A DNA stretch of 64,000 nt from Amoeboaphelidium protococcarum (taxonomy: Eukaryota; Aphelidiomycota; Aphelidea). Made by a program: the position numbers and the translations under genes. The notes beneath the pieces were generated by a model that had not been told where the DNA came from, did no database searches, and saw nothing but the letters and a program-made list of their open reading frames with translations. Location: NCBI GenBank assembly GCA_023515745.1, contig JALECJ010000254.1:744001-808000 (forward strand). The letters are read 5' to 3'. Shown in pieces: positions 10,275 to 22,532 of the stretch. How positions within the stretch are numbered: the first letter of the stretch is position 1; every line of letters begins with the position of its first letter.

Positions 10275-12296
10275 ATGCCATCAAGTCAGGCTGAGTCTAA
10301 TAAAGTCATGAACTACAATAGTGACCATGTTTCAAAGCAGCGTTAAAGCACTGACGAAGAAGACGAAGTGTTTCAAGACGCTTCCGCAGAAGTTGAATCG
10401 CCAATGACTGCTGAACAGCAAGTAGAATAATAAGAATAAGAAGAGTATACTATTAATACTTCTGATGTTGATCCTAACCAGATTACTGCAGTCATATATT
10501 CAAGCGATGATGAGCTAGTCTAAGAGATGGAGTAACTGAAGGCTGTGATTGATTTAGTTCTCAATTCTGAGTTTGGCAAGGCGTAAAAGTTTCTAGAAAG
10601 TAAACCAGAGTCGCTATGCTTCACACACGGCTACTCGGTGCTAATGACCATCAAGAGTATGATGACATTTGAGAAGGCTGATTTTAAGCGCGCACTGGAC
10701 CTGTGCTCAAAGACCATTCTGATGGCTGATGTAATGCGTTTGACAAGCAATAAGAATAGACGCAAGAAGCAGGGATTTTTTCGGAGTATGGTGAATTCTC
10801 TAACTGGTCGGGAAGGAGGAGCGGGAGAGTCCATTTTTGATGAAATGACTCTGGTGGAGCGACACGCTGAGCTGATTTATGCTGAAATTCATCTATCTAA
10901 AGCTATGATTAGCATTTTTCATGATGAATCGATTCTGTCGTTCATCAAAGAGGGGATTAAGATCCGGCAGTCTTGGTTCACGTACAAGAAAATTTATCAG
11001 TGGCTTAATCAGCAGTCTGTTCAACATCCCGACAAGTTGAACAGAGAGTTTTGTGATGCTCACTTTTTATCTGGCGTCCAGCTTGGAATTGGTCTCTTTA
11101 ATCTTATCCTCGGTCTACTGCCTGAACGTGCTCTGCAATTGATGGAATTTGCCGGATTTAGTGGATCTAAGTAGGTGGGACTGGATACGCTAGCGGACAC
11201 CTCGTCTCTTGGGGGCATACGATATTTTGTGTGTCAACTCATGCTGGTCGGATTCTACGTGGTAATCCCTGCGCAGTATCCATATATGGATCGCAATGAA
11301 AGATTGATCTCCGATATTATGACTCAATAGCTCACTTAACACCCAAAAAGTGCATTTTATCTATTCTTTCAGGGTAGAGTAGAGTTCTTACATCGACAAC
11401 ACGATAAAGCTATTGATTACTGCGAACGATCAATGTCATCACAGCGCGATTGGGTTCAGTTGCATCACATCTGTATGTGGAGTAATGCTATTTGCAGTTG
11501 TATACAAATGAATTATCAAAATGCGCAGAACCTTATGGCTGAGTTACAGAAATCCTCTCGATGGTCTAAAGCTACGAATTGCTATCTGGTAGGCATCTTT
11601 ATGTATATGTAGCTAAATGACAAAATGTCACAGGAAGATTAAGTTTCCTTGAAGTTTTAAATTGATCACAGCTTCCGTGATGTTCCTCAACTAATGCAAC
11701 GTATTGCTGGCCGAAGGATTCCAATTGAGAAATTTGTTAATCGGAAGACTCGCAAGTATTTTGCCCAGAAGCAGAGGCTGTTCTTGCCTGCTTTTGAGAT
11801 GATGCTCATCTGGGGTGCCTTTCATTACATGCCTACTGAGCTGTTACAAGTCGCTGCCCAGTAAGTCGAATAAGAGCTTGAGTCCATGGACAAAATTACA
11901 TCTTCCGGCACGCAATTGTCCAATGGGTACGATTATTACTAGGACGATGTTGCTTTAGGACATTATATGCTCGCAGTGATCCGTCGTTCGTTGAAAGACT
12001 ATCGCGCCTCCTTACTCGAATTTGATGTGGTTATTGCATAGCGACAGAGTATAAAATTGGATCATTATATCATAGCATATGCATACTACGATCGCGCTGT
12101 TCTATACCTATTGTAGTTCACTGAAGCCAACAGTAATACTGACGATGCAGAGAAGAAGTAATATCTGAAGAATGCCAAATCTGACCTTGAGATGGCTCTT
12201 AAAAGCTCAAAGAAAATCTCATTGGAGAATAGTCTAAATCTACGTGTACACTTTGCATCCAGGCGGGTAGAAGAGTTGGAAGCAACATTAACTTGA
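10275..12296 (+). CDS. IML2: IML2/TTC39-family tetratricopeptide protein
   Basis: A 673-residue protein with an acidic, Gln-rich N terminus (about 90 residues, VEQQEQEEY) followed by a helical TPR-like body. Diagnostic segments of the DUF3808/IML2 family are GVQLGIGLFNLILGLLPERA then LQLMEFAGFSGSK (about residues 270-300), and KATNCYLVGIFMYM (about residue 440). Yeast Iml2 is a lipid-droplet-linked protein needed to clear inclusion bodies; animal TTC39 proteins are its relatives. Length and domain order are normal for the family. Several consecutive TAA codons near residue 55 encode Gln runs. The only other long frames in this interval are antisense shadows. Confidence 0.82.
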
Positions 12297-12583
12297 TCAT
12301 TTTGTATGCGCTTAAGTACCATGTTGAATTTAATTTTGTGTACAAATAAATGCAAAAGTAACGATTCACCTTATTAAAATTATATGCGAACTTTACCGTA
12401 ATTGCGTTTTGATTTTTATGCGTGTACTCAGTCTTATGAAGCTACTGTTGTGATCCTCCCCTTTGACGCTTGGGTGGCTTGCGTGTACCCCGTACCATTG
12501 ATTTTACATTCTTCTCTTTGCTACACTGTCAATCTGCGTTAATCTTCGCAACATATTTTGTAATCATCAAATCCTTTACTGAA

Positions 12584-13183
12584 ATGAAGGAATTTATTAT
12601 GGGCCTTATTACTTTGCTCATCACGTTGAATTAGATTCAAGCTCTAGACTTGATCAACGGTTAAACAAAAACTTGCATGATTGTCAATGAGCGGTTCAAT
12701 CATATTGCTCATGGAGAAGCATACTTGAGTTTTGAATGCAAGCAGTCACCGTAGTAATGTCGAATAAGTTTCCTGATTGAAGATGACGCGTCATTCTATT
12801 GCGATATGAGCGATTGTGCAGCTTTAGATGGTAGTAAGAGCACTGGCGAATCCACCGTCAGCTCCAGATGTGACAAGGTGAAGTGTAACTGTATCGCTGG
12901 CAAGTCGTTGTGTGATACTGACAGCGGGCTAAGATTAGATCTGCAACCAGTATTCGATGAGCTTGTGCGTGGTCCTGCCACTTTAACTTGCGGCGCATTT
13001 AAGAATAGATATGTCGACTATAATTGCGAGTTTGAGGAGCCTACGTTTAGTGAAATATTGGAAGCGATATCACCAGATAATCCAGTGTTTGAACTTGCAT
13101 GTGAAGATGTCCCATCTCTGGATCCAGTAAGCGGCGGTATAAAGTTTAATAATGGAGCGCGCTTTCTACACCAAAGTTCATGA
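12584..13183 (+). CDS. Secreted cysteine-rich protein
   Basis: A 199-residue protein starting with a signal peptide (MKEFIMGLITLLITLNQIQA). Eleven or more cysteines follow, including the cluster FYCDMSDCA and VKCNCIAGKSLC, and the segment LVRGPATLTCG then NCEFEEPTFSEI. This spacing reminds me of an uncharacterised secreted ectodomain found in early-branching fungi, which is a recollection rather than a search result. It is probably an extracellular or wall protein. The 3' end is uncertain: a GTAAGC at 13127 and a pyrimidine tract ending TTGCAG at about 13234 could define a terminal intron that replaces the last 18 residues. As read, the stop is TGA at 13181. There is no GPI-type hydrophobic tail in the unspliced form. 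Confidence 0.65.
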
Positions 13184-13519
13184 TGATACTGAGTGACCAG
13201 TAAGTAACGATAAATTCTCTATTTTTCTGTTGCAGTCTGGTACTAGATAATCTCGTCGCTCTGCCCCTCTATCTCACTGACCAGTGTCTGACGCAACTAT
13301 TAAGTGTTGTTAATTGAATATTTTGAATACATGTGTGTTCACTGTAATTTCACCTCGATCAGGCGGTTAATAATATTCGCTAAGCTTATTACGTTCGTTT
13401 GGTCTTTCTTAAAGAGCGTAATTTCTCTTACAGTACCACGACTTTTGTTCCGTTGCTGATTTCTAAAAATTATTACCACAATATTTTTTTTGATATTTTA
13501 CTATAAATAGCAGAGAATT
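13184..13519. other. Intergenic region with possible terminal exon
   Basis: About 335 bp before DCP2. It contains GTAAGT at about 13202 and a CTGTTGCAG acceptor-like site near 13234, so a short last exon of the preceding secreted-protein gene may lie here. Otherwise it is AT-rich with a T-run at about 13487-13493. No other gene is visible. Confidence 0.4.
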
Positions 13520-14575
13520 ATGACGACTTAGTTATAGGAAATATTTGAGGATCTCATGTCGAGGTTTATTATAAATGTACCGGAGAGCGAGATATCCACC
13601 ATTGAGTAGGTGTGCTTCTAGATCGAGTAGGCCCACTGGTTCTATGAAGACTTTATTCGAGAGTCACAGCCTAATTTGCCCCATTTTAAATTAAAATCTT
13701 TCGCTGGTGAAATGTTTAAAAGATGTCCTCTGCTTATTGAATTTATAGAATAGTCTAGCGTGGAAGAGATTTATAGTCGGTTTGTTGCGTACAAGATGAA
13801 CGTTCCCGTGTGTGGTGCGATTCTCTTAAATGAGTCCAGCGATAAGGTTCTCCTAGTCAAGGGATGGGGATCAAGAGGCAATTGGACATTTCCAAAGGGC
13901 AAGATCAACTAGAATGAGAGTGATGTAGATTGTGCAGTCAGAGAAGTTATGGAAGAGACTGGATTTGATATACGCGATAGAATAGAGGAGGGGAAGTTTA
14001 TTGAGCTGGTTCTGCGTGGCGAGTAGCGTAATAAGATGTTTGTCATTTAGAACATCTCAGAGGCGACACAATTTTGTCCATAGACGCGGAAGGAGATTGG
14101 TGATATCAAGTGGCACTGGCTCAAAGACTTACCTGGCTACAGGCATCAGACGAAGCAGTTTGTGAACAACTTTTTCATGATCTAGCGCTTTATGGGAAAG
14201 CTTAAAGACTGGCTCAAATAGAATAGCAAAACGGGAAGCGCCACCTCACAGAAGTAGAATAAAGGTGCTTAATCAGATAATATTAGTAGTTCCCCCTCTC
14301 ATCTTCCCAGTGTGAGTACTAGCAAAAAGTAAAAGAAGTCCAAATCGGCAAAGAAAGTTTAGATTTTGGGTGGTAGGACAGCTAATGATATTGATCCGGT
14401 ATAGAAATTGCTGAATTTTGATACTCAACTCTCTATGAAATCGACACCATCTCCTGCCACAGCTAAAGAGTAAAAGACTGCGGACGTGCAAGATAATTCA
14501 ATCTTCCTCAAGGCGTTTAACCGGCATTTTAACGTAGATGAGCTCATGATTCTGGTTGAACAAAGTCTTTAATGA
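13520..14575 (+). CDS. DCP2: mRNA decapping enzyme Dcp2
   Basis: A 351-residue protein with the Dcp2 order. An N-terminal Dcp1-binding helical domain (residues 1-90) includes FEDLMSRFIINVP and the box AHWFYEDF. A Nudix domain follows with the hydrolase box GKINQNESDVDCAVREV continuing MEETGF at residues 127-149, matching G-x5-E-x7-R-E-x2-E-E-x-G. The Gln at residue 131 inside this box is a TAG codon, strong evidence for the altered code. Box B is at EIGDIKWHWLKDLP then FFMIQRFMGKLKDWL. The enzyme removes the 5' cap of mRNA to start 5'-3' decay in P-bodies. The C-terminal 110 residues are Lys/Ser-rich and short next to yeast Dcp2, with a final conserved-looking FLKAFNRHF. Confidence 0.93.
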
Positions 14576-14858
14576 ATTCTATTGTTTTGCACTTGTGGTT
14601 TTAATACAGTTTACTCTAGTTCAGTGATATCTCACCTTATCGTGTACTTGTAACAGTATACTGTACATTTTACTGATTGTGTTCAGATCATGTAGATGGT
14701 CTTCCAATCAGAGACTGAGTATTTTGGTCAGTTGATCATAATTTGTGTCCCAAAGTCATGATAATTTGATTACACAGTATTGTACTCTCTCTCTCCATCC
14801 TAATCCCTCTTACTGTATACCAGAAACAATCAAATCGTCTCCAATATCAAAAATACCA

Positions 14859-15938
14859 ATGTTGGCAATACTGAAAATATCCTGTATCTTGGCTCTAAGT
14901 CTGAACGTGTTGTCTTTACCATAAGCTGGTGGCCGTCAAGGTCGCTAGCCATTAGGAATGGGAAACTGGAGGGATACATTTCGTGGTAGGAATCCTGAGC
15001 TACCCCCACCACAGTTTATTGAGGTAGGTAATTATCTAATTGACCGTGATGGCTACAGGTACGATCGCAGAACTCTTGAGCCGAGAGGTCGAGTCCATAT
15101 GCGACAAGCGGTGTGGGATCAGAGGTTTTAAGAACAGTAGTAGCAATAACGGTAACGGTAATAACAAAGGCAGTAGTAGCCTCAAAATAACGCTGCAGCT
15201 TCTGGTCAGTAAGGATAGTCTAGTAGGGCGGCGGCTCAAGGACGCGGTTCAAATTCTAGGCCGTACGAGATTACTTATTCGCAAGAACCGTGGGCACCAC
15301 CAGCTCCTGCAAATGGTTAACCTGTGAGATCTACTAAAGTAGGAAAGGGTAAAAAATAGTACACTGTGTACGAGGATGGTGCTATTTTTGACTCTAAAGG
15401 AAACTTCTATGATCAAGTACCATTGACTATGGGCCAATTTCAAAAAATTTCTGACATTGCCAATGGAGAGGACAGTGTGGCATGGTTGGAAGATTTGGAC
15501 CGTAAAAAAGGAATTGCCCGAGGTGTACCTGTCGATACTGTGAGGGGTAAACCTGTGAAGTCGACTGTGAAACCAGCTCCCGGCTATCCTACTACTCCAG
15601 TTACATAGCCGACAAGTGGTGGTAGTAGTTCAAACAATGGCGCTTCTTCATCAGGCGCCTCGTCATCTGGCACGTCTTCCGCATCTGGCACGTCTCGAAA
15701 TCCTACTCCATACGATCCTGCAAAAGACAAAGGGAAGGGCCCAATGTATAAAGGAGCTGGTCCCAATTAGCATGATGAGCTGCGAAAAAGTCGAAGAATT
15801 CATGGCGCTCAACCTGCTTAACCGAGCAAAGCGCCAAAGGCACCTTCGCCACCGGCTCCACGCTCTATACAACAAAGCGCAAAATAGTCTATCACAGCAC
15901 CCAAAATAAAAATGGATCCTAAAAAGCGGGTTGTTTGA
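14859..15938 (+). CDS. Secreted Gln/Ser-rich low-complexity protein
   Basis: A 359-residue protein that begins with a signal peptide (MLAILKISCILALSLNVLSL then PQAGG). Residues about 95-115 are a Gln/Arg run encoded mostly by TAG and TAA, so this stretch is invisible in the standard code. A more conserved-looking core (about residues 160-220) contains TVYEDGAIFDSKGNFY and DSVAWLEDLDRKKG. The tail is Ser/Gly/Pro/Ala/Lys-rich (GASSSGASSSGTSSASGTS) and basic at the end. There is no membrane anchor. A secreted wall, cyst or host-contact protein would fit, but no family is recognised. The high Gln content shows how much secreted low-complexity sequence a standard-code annotation would lose. Confidence 0.65.
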
Positions 15939-16159
15939 CAATACTGGCTAATATTTGTGTGATATTTAACATGGTAAACAATGTTGATTTTCAAGTATTT
16001 TTTTAGTTGATTCCAAACACGCGTTATATTGCATTTCAATGCACAACTCTTCACGACCAAGGAGCGTTAAAACTTCACCTTGATTCAGTGTGAAAAGTGA
16101 TAAAACTACATTACGATACTCTTTCTGTAATATCACTAAATATTATATAGAGTCAAGAG

Positions 16160-18211
16160 ATGGATCTGATCATGACAATAAGCGATGCTGAGGATACACC
16201 TCATACCTCAACTGATTTGCATAGCGATGCTGAGTTGAAAGAAGTGGAATAATAGAATAAGCCGTAAGATATCAATCCAAATTTTTCATTCACCATGAAT
16301 GATAGCGATATGCTCGGCAAGATGATGGGACTCTCTTAAGCCGGTAAGAGCAGCTGGGACTTTGGAACCGTGAAGGAACATATCAAGAGAAAATACACAG
16401 AAGTCGACATTGATGAGACTATAGCTAGGTAACTAAGCGATGTTGACGACGCGTCTGATCAAGATAGTGATGCCGCAGTTGATGATTCTGAAATTGGGGA
16501 TGGTGATGATAGCGGCAGTGATGGAGATGGCGAGGACATCGACAGTGCATTTAAACATTAGGATACAATAGAAGGTAAATTTAGTAAATTGCAAGATAAA
16601 GTGGTTGATAAAAAGGTGGCAGAGTACTTTGAACAGCCAGACATTATGAGCGACGCTGGTGGAGATGATGACCAGAATTACGCGTAAACTTTTACAGAGA
16701 TGAATCTATCACGTCCTCTGTTGAAAGGACTGGCGGATCTGGGATTCAACAAACCAACCAAGATCTAGGCCATGACTATTCCACTTGCACTTATGGGCAG
16801 AGATATTTGTGGTGCCGCGTAGACTGGTAGCGGTAAAAGTGCGGCATTTTTGTTGCCTATTCTGGAGCGACTGTTGTACAAGCCAAAAGGTCATGGCTAC
16901 AGTACTGCTGCCACAAGAGTGCTGATTCTGACTCCAACGCGTGAACTCGCTGCCTAATGTTACTCTGTCGCTGTAAAATTGGCCAAGTATACAGATATTA
17001 CCTTTTCTCTATGTGTTGGTGGTACTTCCAGTCAGTAGTAGGAGGTGGAGCTGAAAAAGCGACCGGATATTGTATTTGCGACCCCAGGTAGACTGGTTGA
17101 TCATCTGATGAATTCAGCATCGTTCGAAATAGATATGGTTGACATTTTGGTGATGGATGAAGCTGATAGAATGCTTGAAGAAGGTTTCCAAGCTGAGCTG
17201 ACTGAGATTATAAAGTAGTGCCCGCGTAATTGTTAGAGACTGCTTTTCAGTGCCACCATGACGGATAATGTTGATCAGTTGGTTCAACTTTCTCTGCATC
17301 GTCCAGTCAGACTATTTATTGACTCGGTAAATGCTGTGGCATCTAATCTGGTACAGGAGTTTATCAGGATAAGAAATGTCGGTGGTAAGAGTGTTAGTGA
17401 CAGTGGAGATGGTAACGAAGCGGGAACGAGTAATGGCGCAGTTGATCATGCCACCCTGCCTCAGAGAGAAGCTATCCTGTTAGCACTTTGTCAGAGAACG
17501 TATAGGAAGCGTGTGATTGTTTTCATGCCATCTAAAATACTCTGTCACCGTATGAAAGTCATCTTTGGATTGTCTGGCCTAAAAGCTACAGAACTGCATG
17601 GGAATCTATCTCAGATGCAGAGAATTGAGTCACTTGAACGCTTCAGAGATGGAATAGTGGATTTTTTACTTTGTACGGATATAGCATCGCGAGGTCTCGA
17701 TATCGCTGGCATAGAGGTGGTGATTAATCTATAAATGCCTCCATCATATGAGCGTTATGTGCACAGAGTCGGACGTACGGCGCGTAACAACAAGCATGGT
17801 AAATCTGTCACTCTTGTCGGTGAGAGGGAGCGTAAGATGGTCAAGACGGTGTTGAAGAATCTGAAGCCTGGCCAGGTGGCCAAGTAGCGTGTATTACCAG
17901 CGGAAGTTGTTAAAAAATATCGCGAGTAGATTTAATCATTGGAAGAGAAGATATCCACGGTCCTTACTGAAGAGAAATAGGAAAAGTAGATCAAGATTGC
18001 GGAAATGTAGTTGAAAAAGGGAGAGAATTTGATCAAGCACGCTGATGAGATTGCAGCCAGACCGGCCAAGTTATTTGTCAACAAGAATGTTGGTAATAAT
18101 TAATCAAGTTAAAGAGGTGGTGGCAACAAGTCAGCGGCGTCATCTGGTTAGAGTCGTGGTAAACATTAAGGAAATAGAGACAAGAAGCAGAAAGTTAAGC
18201 GATATGATTGA
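16160..18211 (+). CDS. DRS1: DEAD-box RNA helicase Drs1/DDX27
   Basis: A 683-residue helicase with a long acidic N terminus and these motifs in order: Q motif GFNKPTKIQ, motif I AQTGSGKS (about residue 219), Ia PTRELAAQ, GG, Ib TPG, II DEAD (about 331), III SAT (about 363), [30 protein letters not shown] (about 534). The conserved Gln of AQTGSGKS is a TAG codon. The acidic leader, the IV-V spacing and the coiled basic tail fit Drs1/DDX27, which acts in 60S ribosomal subunit maturation in the nucleolus. An unusual 25-residue Ser/Gly/Asn insert sits between the two RecA domains ([16 protein letters not shown]). The tail is Gly/Ser/Lys-rich. Confidence 0.9.
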
Positions 18212-18285
18212 TCCCCTACTATGACTATATCACAAGAGCCTTATGATACCACTAAAAAAATTTCCATTTATATCAATCCTCTTAT

Positions 18286-19188
18286 TCATTTACGCTCTAT
18301 ATGGCCATTCAATTGAGACGCTTTGCGGTCAGTGATGGGCAAAATAACTTGAGATAGAAGCCAACCTATAGATCTCTTTACAGCCTCTTGCCCATTTTCA
18401 AAAGCAAACACATCAACCACTGGGATTGAAGAGGTGATATTCTTCATCAAGTTGAGAGACACAAAACTCAGAAATACATTCATCCATTGCAATCCAACGG
18501 AGAGACCGTATGCTACGACATTCAAGTAGAATAGAATCCAAAACACTGGATACAAGTAGACCAGAGACACAATTCCGGATGCACTATAAATGTCTTCATG
18601 ATTGACAATGAAACCATTCTCTTCAATACTTAGTGCTCCATTTACAGACTAAGCACTTTCATCAGGAACGTAGTCAATCTTGGAGATTACTCGCAGACCG
18701 ATATTCGAGCTCTCATTGTTGGCATAACTCAAATATGTACATGGTGGAAGCAGTCTGAGGAAGTACAACAACTTGCCAATGGTTGTAAACTCTTCAACTA
18801 CAATCTGATGATCAACCATAATGGTGACTCCATTCTTCAGAGTCGTAGTAGATTTTTAATGGCCATAGGCAATAGGAGCAGGCGAACAGGAGACATGACG
18901 AACATCCGTGCGCACCGATCTGGCCACCATACCAAAGTAGAAGTTGAACACTCTGGCAATATTCTTACGGCCTTTGACAGTCAGAAGGGCATCAGTGAAC
19001 TGAGCATTCTAAGCATAAAAGTTGGACAGAGCACGCTCCTGGTATTCAGGCCTAGAAGAGTACAAATGCACCATAACTTCCTTGACCATGTTAATCAGAG
19101 CCTTGGCCTCCTTATTAGGACTTGGCAGTGACAGACTGCTTGACTAACGCAGCCTATCAGAGTTGGCAGAATTCATAAAGATTGGCAT
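18286..19188 (-). CDS. Conserved-looking membrane protein with NTF2/SnoaL-like N-terminal half
   Basis: A 300-residue protein from ATG 19188 to TGA 18286. Residues about 30-170 read like a small alpha/beta domain of the NTF2/SnoaL type (MVKEVMVHLYSSRPEYQERA, then ARVFNFYFGMVARSV). A strongly hydrophobic segment follows near residues 205-240 (SLVYLYPVFWILFYLNVVAY, continuing GLSVGLQWMNVFL). The last 50 residues are soluble. This would be a tail-anchored-like or single/double-pass protein with its larger domain in the cytosol. The NTF2-like call is a weak impression. Only three internal TAA/TAG codons occur. It converges with DRS1, 74 bp between stops. Confidence 0.6.
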
Positions 19189-19523
19189 TCTTCAATACAG
19201 TTACAGGACAATATCGGTAAGTAATTTATAATAAATTTTAGATAATCACAATTAATACTATTCGTACAGTGAGTAATAATCTAAAAAGACGGTATTACTG
19301 AAGTACGCAGCTTATTGTTGTTTTGTCGTCGTTAAAGCTGAAGGAAGAAAAGAACGAGGTGAAACGAACTCGAATGGTGAAACCGGAAACAGATTTAGAA
19401 TTTTCACGCGCTTCACTGCTGGTTTGAGCAGATATATCATCTGAATGTGTAAACTTACTCTATATGGATGGATGATGAGTACTGTTTTTTTTTACAATTT
19501 AATAGCCCGCCGTTCATAAGTTT
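19189..19523. other. Intergenic region
   Basis: About 335 bp of AT-rich sequence upstream of the minus-strand membrane-protein gene, with a T-run at about 19485-19493. It should contain that gene's promoter. No gene or RNA signature was seen. Confidence 0.4.
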
Positions 19524-20185
19524 ATGTCTAGGTTGATCAGGTAGAAGTAAGACTGTTGCGTAGCGGTTATTTCCAAAGGCAATTTGACGAACGATAAAGG
19601 ACTCTAGCCGCCCCAGTTATTAATTGATGTCTTTAAAATTGCAGTACACTGTCATAAGGACAGTAGCATCTCACTTCGTTCTATTCTTTATTACAGTTTT
19701 TGTGCAATAGATGCAATATACGACGAGAAGTCATTTTAGGCAAACCGGTTTATCTTGAGGTGTCCAATATTTAAGTACCAGATTAGTGGTGGTCCGGTCG
19801 AGAACGTAAGTCGAAAGTACTGTTTGGCAGATTGTAATAAATCGATGGTCAATCCGATCGTTGCCTAGCATCATAAAATGTTACACCTAAAATTAAACGT
19901 GATGATGACTGGTGAGAAGATCGCGATAGAAACAGGCTAATTTTATACAAGTTGGCAGGTGCGGCTATTTTCCGTCTGGTTAACCTTGGTGTATTCATTC
20001 TCTCACTTCCTCTTTATTGTCTGGGTATAGATAGTAGTCTTCATTGATATCAGCGACTAGTAAGTAAGTGATCAATGTATTTTCAAATGTCTTACCGGTA
20101 GTATTTACTGTAATTGTGTGTGTGTGTAGTCACGTTTGCATCCCATCCTATCGTCTCCATATCTGTCTGATTAGATTCTCTGACA
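19524..20185 (+). CDS. Doubtful ORF of 220 codons
   Basis: A TGA-free frame from an ATG at 19524 to TGA at 20183. It lies on the same strand just upstream of the F-box gene and is visible only when TAA/TAG are sense. The predicted product has a basic start (MSRLIRQKQ), many cysteines and a hydrophobic stretch near residues 150-180 (VWLTLVYSFSHFLFIVWVQ). It holds two GTAAGT strings (about 19806 and 20061) that look like splice donors, so it may instead be a 5' leader with introns of the F-box gene. With one stop codon a frame this long arises by chance in roughly a few percent of cases. No domain is recognised. Confidence 0.3.
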
Positions 20186-20221
20186 CCTTACAGCTACTGC
20201 ATTAATTACACAACAACGACA

Positions 20222-22369
20222 ATGAGAGATAAATTTACAAACCAGAAATAGTCATCCTTTCGCGTAACTAATCGGTCAATTTCTGCTGATGCCTAATAGC
20301 AGCAGATGAAGAAGGTTAATGAGATGCTGAGTCCAGCCGCCATTGCATTGCTGTAACAGCAGCAAGGTTAGTTCAGCTCACAGCATGCTGGTAAACCAAA
20401 GCAACACGATAAGGGAAATCATCATCATCATGGGCTGTCCTCTGTCGTCAAGGCTGCTGCTTCTGCCTTTGGATTTCATTAATATGGTGCCAAGAATAAT
20501 GCTGCTGATCAGTCCACTTATGCTCAATCTAAAAGTGGTAAAGCATCCTTTGGGGATAAGCAATTTATTGATGGAAGTGCGGAAATCTTAAAGTCTCATA
20601 GCATGTTGGACACGCAAGAGGATACAGTCATCGACTCTGTGGTTGGAATGGATATTGATTCATAAGGAGTACCAACACGTCCTCATCCATTGTATATTCC
20701 AGAAATATTGCTGCACATACTGTCATTTCTTGAATCTCCAATGACTCTATGCAGTGATCCTAACCAGCCACTGGATTTTGTCAAGGTTGACTCGGTGAAG
20801 TACACAATCTCTAAGCCCAAGCTGCATTCATGCGCCCTCGTCTCTAAGCTGTGGAATCAGTGCGCCGTCAAGATGCTGTACAAGAATGTCAAGGTGGGAA
20901 ATGATGTATCAGTGGAGCGTCTGGCTAGGACATTAGGCTCCAGTAAGAAAGGTGGTTAGATTGGTCGCAGTGTCATGGCAGGTAACGTTTGTTGGGGCAC
21001 TTAACCAGAGACGTGTTAGTTGCATGAGTACTTTGTGTAAATTCCATCCCCTGTGAATGGGTGGATTTATGGTTAAATGATTAAAAGCATCTACTTGACA
21101 CCATCTCACGGCTCCAATACTGAGTCGTTCATGAAGCAGAATTTGGATTTTTTGGTATCTCTGGTGGCTATAAGTTGTCCACAATTGGAATCTTTGACTC
21201 TTTCAAATTGCTCTCAGATTACCGACAGGAGCATGGTTCTGATTGCAAAACATTGTCGAAAATTGAAGATTTTAAATCTAAATCGATGCGATTTGGTATC
21301 GACAGAGTCTGTGGAAGAGTTGGCTCGTGGCTGTACCAAGTTGGAGGTGCTCAATCTTTCGCGTCCTCTGATGAATCCGCGCACTTAGATTGCCGATGAA
21401 GCTATTGCAGCCGTGGTACAAGCTAATCCCAACTTGAAAGAGTTGCGACTTCGAAACTGTGAACGTTTATCTGATGACACTGTTATAAAGATTGCTCAGT
21501 CCACTCAGCAGAATCTATTGGCTCTTGATCTGAGTTGGTGCAGTCAACTGACTGATAGAGCTATTGTTGAAGGCCTGGGCATGCATTGTAAGTCGCTGAA
21601 GAGTTTAGCATTGAACGGCTGCAAACGATTAGAGGATGGCTCCCTTCGTTCTCTACTCACCAACTGTCCCAATATTGCTTCATTGTCACTGGCTCATCTG
21701 CCTTTTATTTCCGACCAAGTATTGACTGCTATGGCTGTGAACATGAAGCATTTGTAAATTTTGTCACTTAATGGATGCGCTCGAGTGGGTGATGCTAGTA
21801 TCACGGCCATTGTTGAGAACTGTAATCAGTTGCAATGCTTAAGTCTATTTCAACTCCCAATCTCTGATGTTGCTGTAGAGGCGGTAGCTACCAATTGTCC
21901 TGATTTGATTAGTCTTTCCATATCCGGATGTGTACTTGTCACGGATAATGGTGCGATTCACATCTAAAAACTGCGTAAATTGCAATCTTTGTACCTGAAT
22001 GGAGCCAAAATAACAGACATTTCACTTGTAATGATCGCGTCACAATGTCGATAGATTCGCGCTCTCTCCCTCAATGATTGTCAGCAGTTGACTGATAAGA
22101 CTTTTGTGTGTCTGTCCAAGTACTGTCCAAGTCTGTAGTCTCTATCCATGAACAAGACAATGATTACTGTGGTTGGAATAAAGGCGCTGGTAGACCGTTG
22201 TATCGATTTGAAAGAGTTGAGTGTCAAAGAATGCCAGCAGTGTACTCTCATCGGTCCTGACTCCCAGAAACTTATTGCTGGCAATGGTGGTATGCACAGT
22301 TTATGCGCCGTAGGTGATAATGTGCTGTCAAAGATTAGAAAGCGCCGCATTGCTTTAATCTGCGCTTGA
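20222..22369 (+). CDS. GRR1: F-box / leucine-rich repeat protein, Grr1-like
   Basis: A 715-residue protein: Gln- and His-rich N terminus (about 150 residues), an F-box at about residues 155-225 (YIPEILLHILSFLE, then SCALVSKLWNQCAVKMLY), and at least ten AMN1-type leucine-rich repeats with the pattern L-x2-L-x-L-x2-C-x2-(I/L)-(T/S)-D (for example LESLTLSNCSQITDRSM, and LDLSWCSQLTDRAI). F-box/LRR proteins are substrate receptors of SCF ubiquitin ligases; Grr1 recognises phosphorylated targets in nutrient and cell-cycle control. The repeat number and long N terminus match Grr1/FBXL20-type proteins; the substrate cannot be told. The start at 20222 is the first ATG after an in-frame TGA. TAA/TAG codons encode Gln within the repeats and in the N-terminal Q-runs. 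Confidence 0.85.
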
Positions 22370-22532
22370 ACTGAACGTGTGTGTATTGATTTCATCAGCC
22401 TTATTGAAGATCACGGACATCTTGCTGATAGCATCATCATATAATTTATAGATAGATAGACATCATTTTGCATCAAATCAGCTATTTCTTTTCATTTTGA
22501 ATTATTAGATCATTTATAATAGAAAATACGGA

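Noticed and set aside
20105..20140. GT dinucleotide run as a possible regulatory or Z-DNA element
   Set aside because: Only about six repeats; common in eukaryotic intergenic DNA.
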